Assembly: GCF_003086795.1 (NCBI RefSeq)
Contig: NZ_CP026003.1
Location: forward strand, 4,287,169 to 4,351,168
Reading direction: 5' to 3'
Source of the DNA: Stenotrophomonas sp. SAU14A_NAIMI4_5
GTDB lineage: Bacteria; Pseudomonadota; Gammaproteobacteria; Xanthomonadales; Xanthomonadaceae
DNA: 64,000 bases
The position numbers and the translations under genes are program-made. The first letter of the stretch is position 1. The number at the start of each line of letters is the position of its first letter. Below are positions 9,864 to 17,887 of the stretch, in pieces. The notes below the pieces were generated by a model. It was given only the letters and a program-made list of their open reading frames with translations. It was not told the origin of the DNA and did not search any database.

Positions 9864-10174
9864 CCCGTTTACCGGGCGTTTCGAAAGCAGTTGCGGCCGA
9901 CTCTAGGGCAGTGATTCGAAAGATGTCAATAAACTGAAAGGAAAAAGGAAGATATATTTGATAGAAACGAAAGTTGTTGCGCCGCAATACTTTGTGTAAG
10001 CGCTTGCAACCCCCTGTTAAGCATTGTGCGATACGGCATCCGGCCGATTCTTGCGTTTCGCGATCGACGCCATCACGGGTAAGTCAGGTCAGCCTATTTC
10101 TTTCTTTTTGCTTTCGATGTTTGACATTTCGAAAGAAAACGCTGATGGTGCGCTGGCCCAACTGGAACCTCCGA
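9864..10174. promoter_or_regulatory. Divergent promoter region with clustered CTTTC/GAAAG half-sites (candidate AgaR operators)
   Basis: AT-richer than its surroundings. TTTCGAAAG occurs at 9879-9887 and 10127-10135, TTCGAAAG at 9915-9922, GAAAG at 9936-9940 and 9969-9973, and CTTTC at 10100-10104 and 10111-10115. TTGACA hexamers sit at 9924-9929 (minus strand, toward the GH31 gene) and 10121-10126 (plus strand, toward agaS), each running straight into a TTTCGAA core. Known AgaR repressors bind repeated CTTTC sequences, and an AgaR-like gene lies downstream. Operator function is inferred. Confidence 0.7.
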
Positions 10175-11329
10175 ATGGACGTCACCCTGCTTTCCGATGT
10201 GTCCGCCTGGCAGCGCCGCGGCGGAGCCGATACCGCTACCGAAATCGCCCAGCAGCCGGCGCTGTGGGAAGCCCTTGCGCAGGACCTGTCGCGTGCCCGC
10301 GACCGCCTGCAGGCCTTCCTCGGCGACAGCCTCAACGATCCCAACCAGCGCGTGCTGTTCACTGGCGCCGGCAGCTCCGGCTTCATCGCCGAGATGGTGG
10401 CCGATGCGATCAACGCGCAGTGGCCGGCCGAGGTGCGCGTGGTGCATACCACCAGCCTGCTGACCCACCCGGTGCTGTACCTGCAGCGCGACCGCCCCAC
10501 CCTGCTGGTGTCGTTCGGCCGCAGCGGTTCCAGCCCGGAAAGCGTGGCCGCGGTCGACCGCGTGCGCAGTGACGTGGCCGATGCCCGCTTCCTCGACATC
10601 ACCTGCAACGCCGATGGCGAACTGGCCCGCCGCGGCGCCGGCCGCAGCGATACCTGCACCCTGCTGATGCCTTCGGCCAGCTGCGATCGTGCATTCGCCA
10701 TGACCAGCAGCCTGACCTGCATGCTGCTGGCCGCGCTGACCGTGTTCGACCGCTCGCCGTGGGAGGCACGCGTCGCGCGCCTGAAGCAGATCGCCACGCT
10801 CGGCCGCGAAGGCCTGGCGCAGTGGGATGCACCGGTGGCGTCACTCGCGCAGCGTCCGTTCAACCGAGTGATCTACCTGGCCAGCGGTCCGCTGGAAGCG
10901 CTGGCCCGCGAGTGCGCGCTGAAGGTGCTGGAGCTGACCGCCGGCCGCGTGCTGGCATTGGCCAACACCCCGCTCGGCTTCCGCCACGGCCCCAAGTCCA
11001 CGCTGGACGGCGACACGCTGGTGGTGGTGCTGCGCAGCGTGCAGCCGCTGGCACGCCGCTACGAACAGGACCTGCTGGAAGAACTGCGCCGCGACGGCGT
11101 GGCCGGGCAGGTGCTTGCGATCGGTCCGCATGCGGATATCGGCGCGGACGACGAGTACACGCTCACCGTGCCGGCACTGGACGACCCATGGCTGGCGCCG
11201 GTGTGGCTGGGCTTTGCCCAGCTGTTCGCGCTGCAGCGCTCGGCCGCGCTGGGCCTGACCCCGGACAATCCGTTCCCGGACGGCACCGTCAACCGCGTCG
11301 TCCAGGGCGTCACCATCCACCATGGCTGA
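10175..11329 (+). CDS. agaS: Galactosamine-6-phosphate deaminase/isomerase, SIS domain (AgaS)
   Basis: About 384 residues with two SIS domains: FTGAGSSGFIAE near residue 60 and VSFGRSGSSPES near 110 form the sugar-phosphate pocket. AgaS converts galactosamine-6-phosphate to tagatose-6-phosphate and ammonia in GalNAc catabolism. The ATG at 10175 matches the usual family N-terminus; an in-frame ATG at 10145 would lie almost at the predicted transcription start given the TTGACA at 10121. It is the first gene of the rightward arm and its stop overlaps the agaK start by 8 bases, so the two are probably translationally coupled. Confidence 0.88.
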   Translation: MDVTLLSDVSAWQRRGGADTATEIAQQPALWEALAQDLSRARDRLQAFLGDSLNDPNQRVLFTGAGSSGFIAEMVADAINAQWPAEVRVVHTTSLLTHPVLYLQRDRPTLLVSFGRSGSSPESVAAVDRVRSDVADARFLDITCNADGELARRGAGRSDTCTLLMPSASCDRAFAMTSSLTCMLLAALTVFDRSPWEARVARLKQIATLGREGLAQWDAPVASLAQRPFNRVIYLASGPLEALARECALKVLELTAGRVLALANTPLGFRHGPKSTLDGDTLVVVLRSVQPLARRYEQDLLEELRRDGVAGQVLAIGPHADIGADDEYTLTVPALDDPWLAPVWLGFAQLFALQRSAALGLTPDNPFPDGTVNRVVQGVTIHHG

Positions 11330-12260
11330 GCTGATCGCCCACGCCTGCTACGGCATCGACATCGGCGGCACCAAGATCGAGCTGGTGGCGTGCGATGCGG
11401 CGATGCATGTTACCTGGCGCCGCCGCGTGGCCACGCCGCAGGGCGACTACGCCGGCTTCCTGCAGGCTGTGGTCGCGCTGGTAGCCGAGGCCGATGCCGC
11501 GCTGGGGCGCAGTGACGCCGCCATCGGCATCGCCCTGCCCGGCGTGCGCGACCGCCGCAGCGGCCGCCAGCTCAGCGCGAACGTGCCGGCGTTGACCGGC
11601 CAGTGCGTGGCGCAGGACCTGCAGGCACGGCTGGCGCGTCCGCTGCACTTCGGCAACGACCTGCAGTGCTTCGCGTTGTCCGAGGCGCACGGTGGTGCCG
11701 CCGACGGCTACCCCAGCATGTTCGGCGCCATCCTCGGCACCGGTGCCGGTGGTGGCTTCTGCCTGCAGGGCCGCCTGCTGACCGGCTTCAACGGCCTGGC
11801 CGGCGAGTGGGGCCACTGGAGCGTGCCCGGCCACCTGCTGCAGCGCCACGGCCTGCCGCTGCTGGACTGCGGCTGCGGGCTGCAGGGCTGCGTGGAGCGC
11901 TACGTGTCGGGCAGCGGCGTGGCGATGATCGAGCGCCATCTCGGCGGCAACGCGCGCGATGCCAGCGCAGTGATCACCCTGGCCGAGGCCGGCGATGTGC
12001 GTGCCCGCCAGGCGCTGGACATCCACCGCGACCTGCTCGGCCACAGCCTGGCCGCACTGGTGCTGGCGCTGGACCCGCACGTCATCGTGCTCGGTGGCGG
12101 CCTTTCGCAGTACGCGCCGCTGTACCAGCTGCTGCCCGCCGCCGTTGCCGCACATCTGTTCAACGGCGCGCAGGTGCCGCCCATCGTGCCGCCGCGCTTC
12201 GGCGATGCCGGCGGTGCACGCGGTGCCGCCCTGCTCGCCTGCCAACCCTCGTTTTCCTGA
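11322..12260 (+). CDS. agaK: ROK-family N-acetylgalactosamine kinase (AgaK)
   Basis: A 312-residue ROK sugar kinase. The phosphate loop DIGGTK is near residue 14, GTGAGGGF near 140, the ROK His/Glu segment GEWGHW near 165, and a zinc knuckle CGCGLQGCVE near 188. ROK kinases phosphorylate hexoses or N-acetylhexosamines at O6 with ATP. Its position between agaS and agaZ and the absence of any PTS genes make GalNAc the likely substrate, as for AgaK in PTS-independent GalNAc pathways; sequence alone would also fit a GlcNAc or glucose kinase. The start codon overlaps the end of agaS. Confidence 0.82.
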   Translation: MAELIAHACYGIDIGGTKIELVACDAAMHVTWRRRVATPQGDYAGFLQAVVALVAEADAALGRSDAAIGIALPGVRDRRSGRQLSANVPALTGQCVAQDLQARLARPLHFGNDLQCFALSEAHGGAADGYPSMFGAILGTGAGGGFCLQGRLLTGFNGLAGEWGHWSVPGHLLQRHGLPLLDCGCGLQGCVERYVSGSGVAMIERHLGGNARDASAVITLAEAGDVRARQALDIHRDLLGHSLAALVLALDPHVIVLGGGLSQYAPLYQLLPAAVAAHLFNGAQVPPIVPPRFGDAGGARGAALLACQPSFS

Positions 12261-12277
12261 TCGACCGGAGCCTGACC

Positions 12278-13612
12278 ATGTCCCCGCTGCAGACACTGCT
12301 TGCTTCCCACCGCGCCGGTGCCAACGTCGGCCTGTACAGCGTCTGCTGCAGCAACGAACAGGTGCTGCGCGCAGCCATGCACGTGGCGCTGGCGCACGGC
12401 ACCGTGCTGTTGATCGAGGCGACCTCCAACCAGGTCGACCAGTTCGGTGGCTACACCGGCATGACGCCGCCGCAGTACCGCGACTACGTCGGCGCGCTGG
12501 CCGATGAAGAGGGGTTCCCGCGCGAACGTCTGATCCTCGGTGGCGACCACCTGGGCCCGAATGCCTGGCAGAAGCGCCCGGCCGCCGAAGCGATGACCCA
12601 CGCGCGCGTGCTGATCGAGGCCTACGTGGCCGCCGGCTTCCACAAGATCCACCTGGACTGCAGCATGTCCTGCGCCGATGACCCGGTGCCGCTGCCCGAT
12701 GCCATCGTCGCCGCGCGTTCGTCCGAACTGGCCGAGATCGCCGAGCGCACCGCTGCCGAACACGGCCTGCCGCCGCCGGTCTACGTCATCGGCACCGAAG
12801 TGCCGGTGCCCGGTGGCGAGGCCTCGCTAGCCGGTGGCCTGCAGGTGACCACGCCGGCCGCTGCCGCGCAGACCCTGGCCATCCACCAGCAGGCCTTCGA
12901 CACGCCGCAGCTGCGCGATGCCTGGCAGCGCGTGATCGCGATGGTGGTGCAGCCGGGCGTGGACTTCGACCACAGCAGCGTGCACGAGTACGACCCGGCG
13001 GCCGCCAGTGCGCTCGCGGATTTCCTCGAACAGCAGCCGCGCATCGTGTTCGAAGCGCATTCCACCGATTACCAGCGCGAGAGCGGCCTGCACGCACTGG
13101 TGCGCGACCACTTCGCCATTCTCAAGGTCGGCCCGGCGGCGACCTTCGCCTACCGCGAAGCGCTGTTCGCGCTGGCCGCCATCGAGGCCGAACTGCTGCC
13201 GGACGCGCAGTGCTCGCGCCTGCCGCAGGTGCTGGACGAAGTGATGCAGGCGCAGCCGAAGTACTGGCAGCCGTATTACCAGGGCGACGAGGCCGAGCTG
13301 CGCCTGCTGCGCCGCTTCTCCTTCAGTGACCGCTGCCGCTACTACTGGGGCGAGCCGGCATTGCTGCAGGCGGTGCAGACCTTGTTCGCCAACCTGGAAC
13401 GGCAGGCGCCGCCGCTGGTGCTGCTCAGCCAGCATCTGCCCGAGCAGTACCGCGCCGTGCGCGAAGGCGCCCTGGCCAATACCCCCAGCGCGCTGGTGCA
13501 GCACCGCATCGGCCAGTGCCTGGGCGAATACGCCCGCGCCTGCAGCGCCAACCAGGCCGGCAGCCGCAAGCAGAACGCAAGTTCGGCTGCCTCCGTTCTT
13601 GCGAACGGCTAA
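12278..13612 (+). CDS. agaZ: AgaZ/KbaZ/GatZ-family tagatose-phosphate protein
   Basis: About 444 residues, with CCGGAG seven bases before the ATG. Motifs GLYSVCCSNEQVL, EATSNQVDQFGGYTGM, GGDHLGPN, HLDCSMSC and FEAHSTDYQ mark the GatZ/KbaZ/AgaZ family. These proteins are commonly called the non-catalytic subunit of tagatose-1,6-bisphosphate aldolase, but a tagatose-6-phosphate kinase role has also been proposed for AgaZ. No catalytic KbaY/GatY partner and no PfkB-type kinase lie in this cluster, so one of those activities must come from elsewhere. Third gene of the agaSKZ-R-A operon. Confidence 0.87.
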   Translation: MSPLQTLLASHRAGANVGLYSVCCSNEQVLRAAMHVALAHGTVLLIEATSNQVDQFGGYTGMTPPQYRDYVGALADEEGFPRERLILGGDHLGPNAWQKRPAAEAMTHARVLIEAYVAAGFHKIHLDCSMSCADDPVPLPDAIVAARSSELAEIAERTAAEHGLPPPVYVIGTEVPVPGGEASLAGGLQVTTPAAAAQTLAIHQQAFDTPQLRDAWQRVIAMVVQPGVDFDHSSVHEYDPAAASALADFLEQQPRIVFEAHSTDYQRESGLHALVRDHFAILKVGPAATFAYREALFALAAIEAELLPDAQCSRLPQVLDEVMQAQPKYWQPYYQGDEAELRLLRRFSFSDRCRYYWGEPALLQAVQTLFANLERQAPPLVLLSQHLPEQYRAVREGALANTPSALVQHRIGQCLGEYARACSANQAGSRKQNASSAASVLANG

Positions 13613-13619
13613 TCTCTAC

Positions 13620-13634
13620 CTTTCTTGACGAAAC
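13620..13634. promoter_or_regulatory. CTTTC-containing site before agaR
   Basis: CTTTCTTGACGAAAC lies just before the agaR start. It combines a CTTTC half-site with an inverted GAAA around TTGAC, resembling the sites in the 9864-10174 region. It could allow AgaR to control its own operon segment. There is only one copy, so it is weaker evidence than the divergent region. Confidence 0.4.
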
Positions 13635-13646
13635 CGAGAGATGGCC

Positions 13647-14423
13647 ATGCGCAACACCCGCTCCCGCCGGCAACAGATCCTGCAGCTGCTGATCGAGCAC
13701 GGCTCGGTGCAGGTGGCCGATCTGGTCGAGCGCTTCGGCGTGTCGGCGGTGACCATCCGTGCCGATCTCACCCATTTCGAGTCGCAGGGCCTGGCCACCC
13801 GTACCCACGGCGGCGCCACCCTGGTGCGCACGCCGCCGCAGGAACAGGACATCCACGAAAAGGATGCGCTGAACCTGCCGCTGAAGGAGTCCATCGGCAC
13901 CGCTGCGGCGCGGCTGGTGCAGGCCGGCGACAACATCATCATCGACTCCGGCTCGACCACGATGACCCTGGCCCGCCACCTGCGCGGCCACCGCGACGTG
14001 ACGGTGATGACCAACGGCCTGAACATCGCCTGGGAACTGGCCAACGCGCCGGGCATCACCGTGCTGCTGACCGGCGGCCTGCTGCGCCAGCAGTCGCTCT
14101 CGCTGCAAGGCAGCCAGGCCGAAGCCAGCCTCAATTCCTACAGCTTCGACACCCTGTTCCTGGGCGTGGACGGCCTCGACCTGCAGTTCGGCCTGACCAC
14201 CCACGATGAAGCCGAAGCCCGCCTCAACCACCGCATGGTCGAGCGCGCGCGCCGCATCGTGGTGCTCACCGACGCCTCCAAGTTCGGCCGCGTCAGCCTG
14301 CACCGCATCGCGCTGCTGGACCAGATCCACGCCATCATCACCGACGCCGGCATCGACGATGCCACCCGCGAGGGGCTGCAGCGGCTGGGCATCGAAGTGA
14401 TCATCGCCGAGACACCGCCATGA
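13647..14423 (+). CDS. agaR: DeoR-family repressor AgaR
   Basis: About 258 residues. The N-terminal winged helix-turn-helix (RRQQILQLLIEHGSVQV, then FGVSAVTIRADL) is DeoR type. The C-terminal sugar-phosphate sensing domain contains DSGSTTMTLA, TNGLNIA, TGGLLRQQS, FLGVDGLDL and THDEAEARLNHRM, closely matching enterobacterial AgaR as I recall it. It should repress the aga genes until an amino-sugar phosphate appears. GAGAG sits six bases before the ATG at 13647; an ATG at 13641 abuts that site. It overlaps agaA by 4 bases (ATGA). Confidence 0.88.
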   Translation: MRNTRSRRQQILQLLIEHGSVQVADLVERFGVSAVTIRADLTHFESQGLATRTHGGATLVRTPPQEQDIHEKDALNLPLKESIGTAAARLVQAGDNIIIDSGSTTMTLARHLRGHRDVTVMTNGLNIAWELANAPGITVLLTGGLLRQQSLSLQGSQAEASLNSYSFDTLFLGVDGLDLQFGLTTHDEAEARLNHRMVERARRIVVLTDASKFGRVSLHRIALLDQIHAIITDAGIDDATREGLQRLGIEVIIAETPP

Positions 14424-15532
14424 CCGACATCAGCCGCCTGCACGGCCGCATCCTCACCCCGCTGGGCTGGCGCCGTGGCCATGTCCAGTTCGATTCGCAC
14501 ATCCGCCAGCTGCAGGTCGATGACCACAGTGGCGCCGATGACCTGCAGCTGCCGGTGATCCTGCCCGGCTTCATCGACCTGCACGTGCACGGCGCGGCCG
14601 GCGTGGACCTGATGCAGGGCGGCGACGTGGCCCGCACCATCGCCCGCACCCACCTGCGCTTCGGCACCACCACCCTGCTGGCGACCACCATGACCGCCGG
14701 CCTGGACGAGATCGAGCATGCCCTGCAGGGCGTGGCCGCGACGATGGCATCCCCCGATGCCGAGGCGGCCAGCATTGCCGGCGTGCACCTGGAAGGCCCC
14801 TTCATCAGCCCGCAGCGGCTGGGCGCACAGCCCAACCGCACGATCGAAGCGACGCTGGCGCTGGTGCAGCAGCTGCATGCGCTGGCACCGATCCGGGTGA
14901 TGACCCTGGCGCCGGAAATCGGCGAGCACACCGCACTGATTCCCGCGCTGTCAGCGATGGGCATCCGCGTGCAGCTGGGCCACAGTGCCGGCACCTACGA
15001 AGAAGGCGTGGCCGCGCTGCAGGCCGGTGCGTCCGGCTTCACCCATCTGTTCAACGGCATGACCGGCGTCGACCACTACCGCCCCGGCATTGCCGCCGCC
15101 GCGCTGGCGCATGCGCAGTACGCCGAGATCATTCCCGACCTGCAGCACATCCACCCCGGCGTGATCCGGCTGGCCGCGCGCGCGATCCCGCGCCTGTACG
15201 CGGTGACCGACGCCACGGCCGCCACTGGCATGCCCGATGGGGAATACGCGCTGGGCGAACAGCGCGTGCACAAGTGCGGCGGCTGCGTGCGCCTGGCCAC
15301 CGGTTCGCTGGCCGGCAGTGCGCTGACCATGGATCAGGCACTGCGCAATCTGGTGCAGGTGGGCCTGGACCTGGCCGATGCCTCGCAGCGTGTCTCTACC
15401 TTCCCTGCCGCCTACCTGGGCCTGGACGATCGCGGCCGCATCGCGCCCGACGCCCGTGCCGATCTGGTGGTGCTGGACGCCGGACTGCGACTGCAGCAGG
15501 TGGTCGTCGGCGGGCGGGTAATCGATTTGTAG
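14420..15532 (+). CDS. agaA: N-acetylgalactosamine-6-phosphate deacetylase (AgaA/NagA family)
   Basis: A 370-residue amidohydrolase. Metal and catalytic motifs are in order: HVHG near residue 58, HLEGPF near 123, GHSAGTYEE near 190, THLFNGM near 211 and VTDATAATGM near 264. It removes acetate from the amino sugar 6-phosphate between the AgaK and AgaS steps. Family membership is clear; GalNAc-6-P rather than GlcNAc-6-P is inferred from the neighbours. The start overlaps agaR by four bases. The TAG stop is supplied by the first four bases of a SMAG repeat. Confidence 0.88.
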   Translation: MTDISRLHGRILTPLGWRRGHVQFDSHIRQLQVDDHSGADDLQLPVILPGFIDLHVHGAAGVDLMQGGDVARTIARTHLRFGTTTLLATTMTAGLDEIEHALQGVAATMASPDAEAASIAGVHLEGPFISPQRLGAQPNRTIEATLALVQQLHALAPIRVMTLAPEIGEHTALIPALSAMGIRVQLGHSAGTYEEGVAALQAGASGFTHLFNGMTGVDHYRPGIAAAALAHAQYAEIIPDLQHIHPGVIRLAARAIPRLYAVTDATAATGMPDGEYALGEQRVHKCGGCVRLATGSLAGSALTMDQALRNLVQVGLDLADASQRVSTFPAAYLGLDDRGRIAPDARADLVVLDAGLRLQQVVVGGRVIDL

Positions 15533-15555
15533 AGTCGAGCCATGCTCGACTCTAC
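15529..15555 (+). repeat. SMAG/REP palindrome
   Basis: A GTAG followed by a perfect inverted repeat (GAGTCGAGC/GCTCGACTC) closing on CTAC. Its TAG is the stop codon of agaA. It resembles the Stenotrophomonas GTAG-type REP family. Confidence 0.9.
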
Positions 15556-15597
15556 AGAAAGCAATCCGCACCGAAACGCCGCACAGGAAACCTGTCG

Positions 15598-17376
15598 ATG
15601 ACTGCACGCACCGCCCCGCGCTGGCCCGTACGCTACCTGCTGTTCATCGGCGGCCTTGGCGGCCTGCTGTACGGCATCGACATCGGCATCATCGCCGGTG
15701 CCCTGCCCTACCTCGAAGCGACTGCCAGCCACGCCTGGCAGCTCAGCAGCCAGCAGCTCGGTTTCGTCGTCGCCGCGGTGCTGCTGGGCAGCGTGCTGTC
15801 CTCGCTGTTCGCCGGTATGGTGGCCGATCTGATCGGCCGCCGCGGCGCGATGCTGCTGGCCGGCCTGCTGTTCACCGCGTCCATCCCGATCATGGCGCTG
15901 GCCTCGGGCTACACGCCGCTGCTGCTCGGCCGCCTGCTGCAGGGCGTCAGTGGCGGGCTGATCGGCGTGGTGGTGCCGCTGTACCTGGCCGAAGTGCTCA
16001 GCCCCGAGCGGCGCGGGCGTGGCGCCGCCATGTTCCAGCTGCTGCTGACCATCGGCCTGGTGCTGGCCGCACTCATCGGCCTGTACCAGGCGCACGCCGT
16101 GGACGCCGCCGCCGAGGCCGTGCGCTCGCTGCCGCGGGCGCAGCAGGCACAGGAGCTGTTCGTGCTGAAGGACCACGCCTGGCGCACCATCTTCTGGAGC
16201 TGCCTGGCACCGGGCCTGCTGTTCTGCGCCGGTATTTTCTGGCTGTCCGAATCACCGCGCTGGCTGGTCCGCCGGGGTCGCGTGGAGGATGCACGCCGCA
16301 GCCTGCAGCGCGTGCTGCCCGATGCTGACGTGGAGGCCACGCTGGCGCAGATCCAGGCACCGGAATCGAGCAGCAGCGACGGGCGCCGCGATCCGCTGCT
16401 TAGTCGCCGCTACGTGGTGCCGTTCCTGCTGGCCTGCGTGGTGCTGGCCTGCACCCAGGCCACCGGCATCAACTCGGTGCTGGCCTACGCGGTCAACATC
16501 CTCAACCAGGCCGGCCTGTCCGGCTCGGTGGCCAACGGCGCCGACGTGGCGATCAAGCTGCTCAACGCGGTGATGACCGTGGTCGCCTTGCTGCTGGTCG
16601 ACCGCAAGGGCCGCAAGTTCCTGCTGATGCTGGGCAGCGGCGGCATCTGCGTGGCCCTGCTGGCCGCTGCCACGCTGTTCTTCCAGGCCGAGCGCGGCCG
16701 CGCCGACGTGCAGCCGCAGCTGCAGGCCGCGGTGAGTGGTGATGGCCTGCAGCTGGTGCTGGACGACGCGCAGTGGCAGCGCCTGGCGGGGAGCACCGAC
16801 AGCGAGGGCCGGCCGCTGCAGCTGACCGTGTCCTATGCCTATGGTGATTTCACCAACGTGCGCGCCCTGCGCAGCGACAACCTGGGCGACCGCGAACTGC
16901 GCATCGAACGCGCCGGCACCGTGCAGCCGGACAGCGTCATCGGCGCCTTCTTCCGCCACCTGCACCTGAACCCCTTCGCCGACCCGGCCAGCGCCGCACA
17001 GGCACCGCTGCGCATCGAACAGGCGCGCATCGGCCCGGTACCGCCGCCCGCCCATGGCTGGGCGGTGGCCGCGTGCATCCTGGTGTTCGTGGCGTTCTTC
17101 GCGGTCGGCCCCGGTGTCTGCGTGTGGCTGGCGCTGTCGGAGCTGATGCCCAACCGCATCCGCTCCAACGGCATGAGCATCGCGCTGCTGATCAACCAGT
17201 TCGTGTCCACCACCATCGCCGCGCTGTTCCTGCCCACCGTCGGCCACTACGGCTATGCCAGCATGTTCCTGTTCTGGGCTGGCTGCACGTTCGTGTTCTT
17301 CCTGGTGGCCGCGCTGTGGCTGCCGGAAACCAAGGGCAAGTCGCTGGAGGAGATCGAGGCGCGGTTCGCCCGGTAG
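15598..17376 (+). CDS. MFS sugar porter, probable GalNAc permease, with large extra loop
   Basis: About 592 residues; AGGAAA precedes the ATG by seven bases. Sugar-porter signatures are GGLGGLLYGIDIGIIAGALP in TM1, DLIGRRGAML after TM2, RLLQGVSGGLIGVVVPLYLAE in the middle, LSESPRWLV, DRKGRKFL and LPETKGKSLEEIE at the end. Between about residues 366 and 484 there is a ~118-residue hydrophilic insert, predicted to face the periplasm, that ordinary sugar porters lack. As the last gene of the aga operon it is the inner-membrane uptake candidate. The TAG stop again comes from a SMAG repeat. Confidence 0.85.
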   Translation: MTARTAPRWPVRYLLFIGGLGGLLYGIDIGIIAGALPYLEATASHAWQLSSQQLGFVVAAVLLGSVLSSLFAGMVADLIGRRGAMLLAGLLFTASIPIMALASGYTPLLLGRLLQGVSGGLIGVVVPLYLAEVLSPERRGRGAAMFQLLLTIGLVLAALIGLYQAHAVDAAAEAVRSLPRAQQAQELFVLKDHAWRTIFWSCLAPGLLFCAGIFWLSESPRWLVRRGRVEDARRSLQRVLPDADVEATLAQIQAPESSSSDGRRDPLLSRRYVVPFLLACVVLACTQATGINSVLAYAVNILNQAGLSGSVANGADVAIKLLNAVMTVVALLLVDRKGRKFLLMLGSGGICVALLAAATLFFQAERGRADVQPQLQAAVSGDGLQLVLDDAQWQRLAGSTDSEGRPLQLTVSYAYGDFTNVRALRSDNLGDRELRIERAGTVQPDSVIGAFFRHLHLNPFADPASAAQAPLRIEQARIGPVPPPAHGWAVAACILVFVAFFAVGPGVCVWLALSELMPNRIRSNGMSIALLINQFVSTTIAALFLPTVGHYGYASMFLFWAGCTFVFFLVAALWLPETKGKSLEEIEARFAR

Positions 17377-17395
17377 CGGTCGACCTTGGTCGGCC
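17373..17395 (+). repeat. SMAG/REP palindrome
   Basis: GTAG followed by GGTCGACC-TT-GGTCGGCC, an imperfect palindrome. The TAG at 17374-17376 ends the MFS gene. Confidence 0.75.
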
Positions 17396-17416
17396 TCCGT
17401 GCACATCGCGAGGGCA

Positions 17417-17887
17417 TCAACGGCCGGTGATGTGCTTCTCCAGCGCCTGCGCTTCGGCCACGCTGGACAGCCCACTGAGCATCATCGATTCGCCGAACGG
17501 TCCCTGTACCGTCGCCACCATCAGCACGCGGCCGTCCACGCTGATCGCCGCACGCTGGCCCACCAGCGCCTCCGTGCCATCGTGTATGCGCTGGCGCGCT
17601 TCCGGCCGGTAGCGGATCTGCAGGCCGGGCTGATTGGCCTGGTCCAGCACATAGCGCACATCGGAGATATCACCACTGCTGGCAATTGGCGGTTCGCGCA
17701 GGGCAAGGGTCTCACCCTGCCACTGCGCGGGCGTGCCCTTGCCGGTTGCATCAACCGCGCTCAGGCGTACGTCTACGCCCGGACGCGGTGCATGCGCCGC
17801 GCCCGTCATTGCCTCAGGCGTTGCCGCCGGCATGCATCCGGTCAGGGCCAGCGCCGCGCCCAGCAACAGTGCGCGCGCGCCCCTCAC
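17417..17887 (-). CDS. Lipoprotein with SecDF P1-head-like domain
   Basis: About 156 residues starting at GTG 17887; this start overlaps the TGA of the HdeD-like gene (GTGA). The lipobox is ALTGC near residue 17. The mature part contains LQIRYRPEARQRIHDGTEAL, AAISVDGRVLMVATVQGPF and a final SGLSSVAEAQALEKHI, which resembles the P1 head subdomain found in SecD. It is probably a membrane-anchored periplasmic protein. This is a single domain without the SecD membrane segments, so a translocase role should not be assumed. Confidence 0.65.
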   Translation of the reverse strand: MRGARALLLGAALALTGCMPAATPEAMTGAAHAPRPGVDVRLSAVDATGKGTPAQWQGETLALREPPIASSGDISDVRYVLDQANQPGLQIRYRPEARQRIHDGTEALVGQRAAISVDGRVLMVATVQGPFGESMMLSGLSSVAEAQALEKHITGR

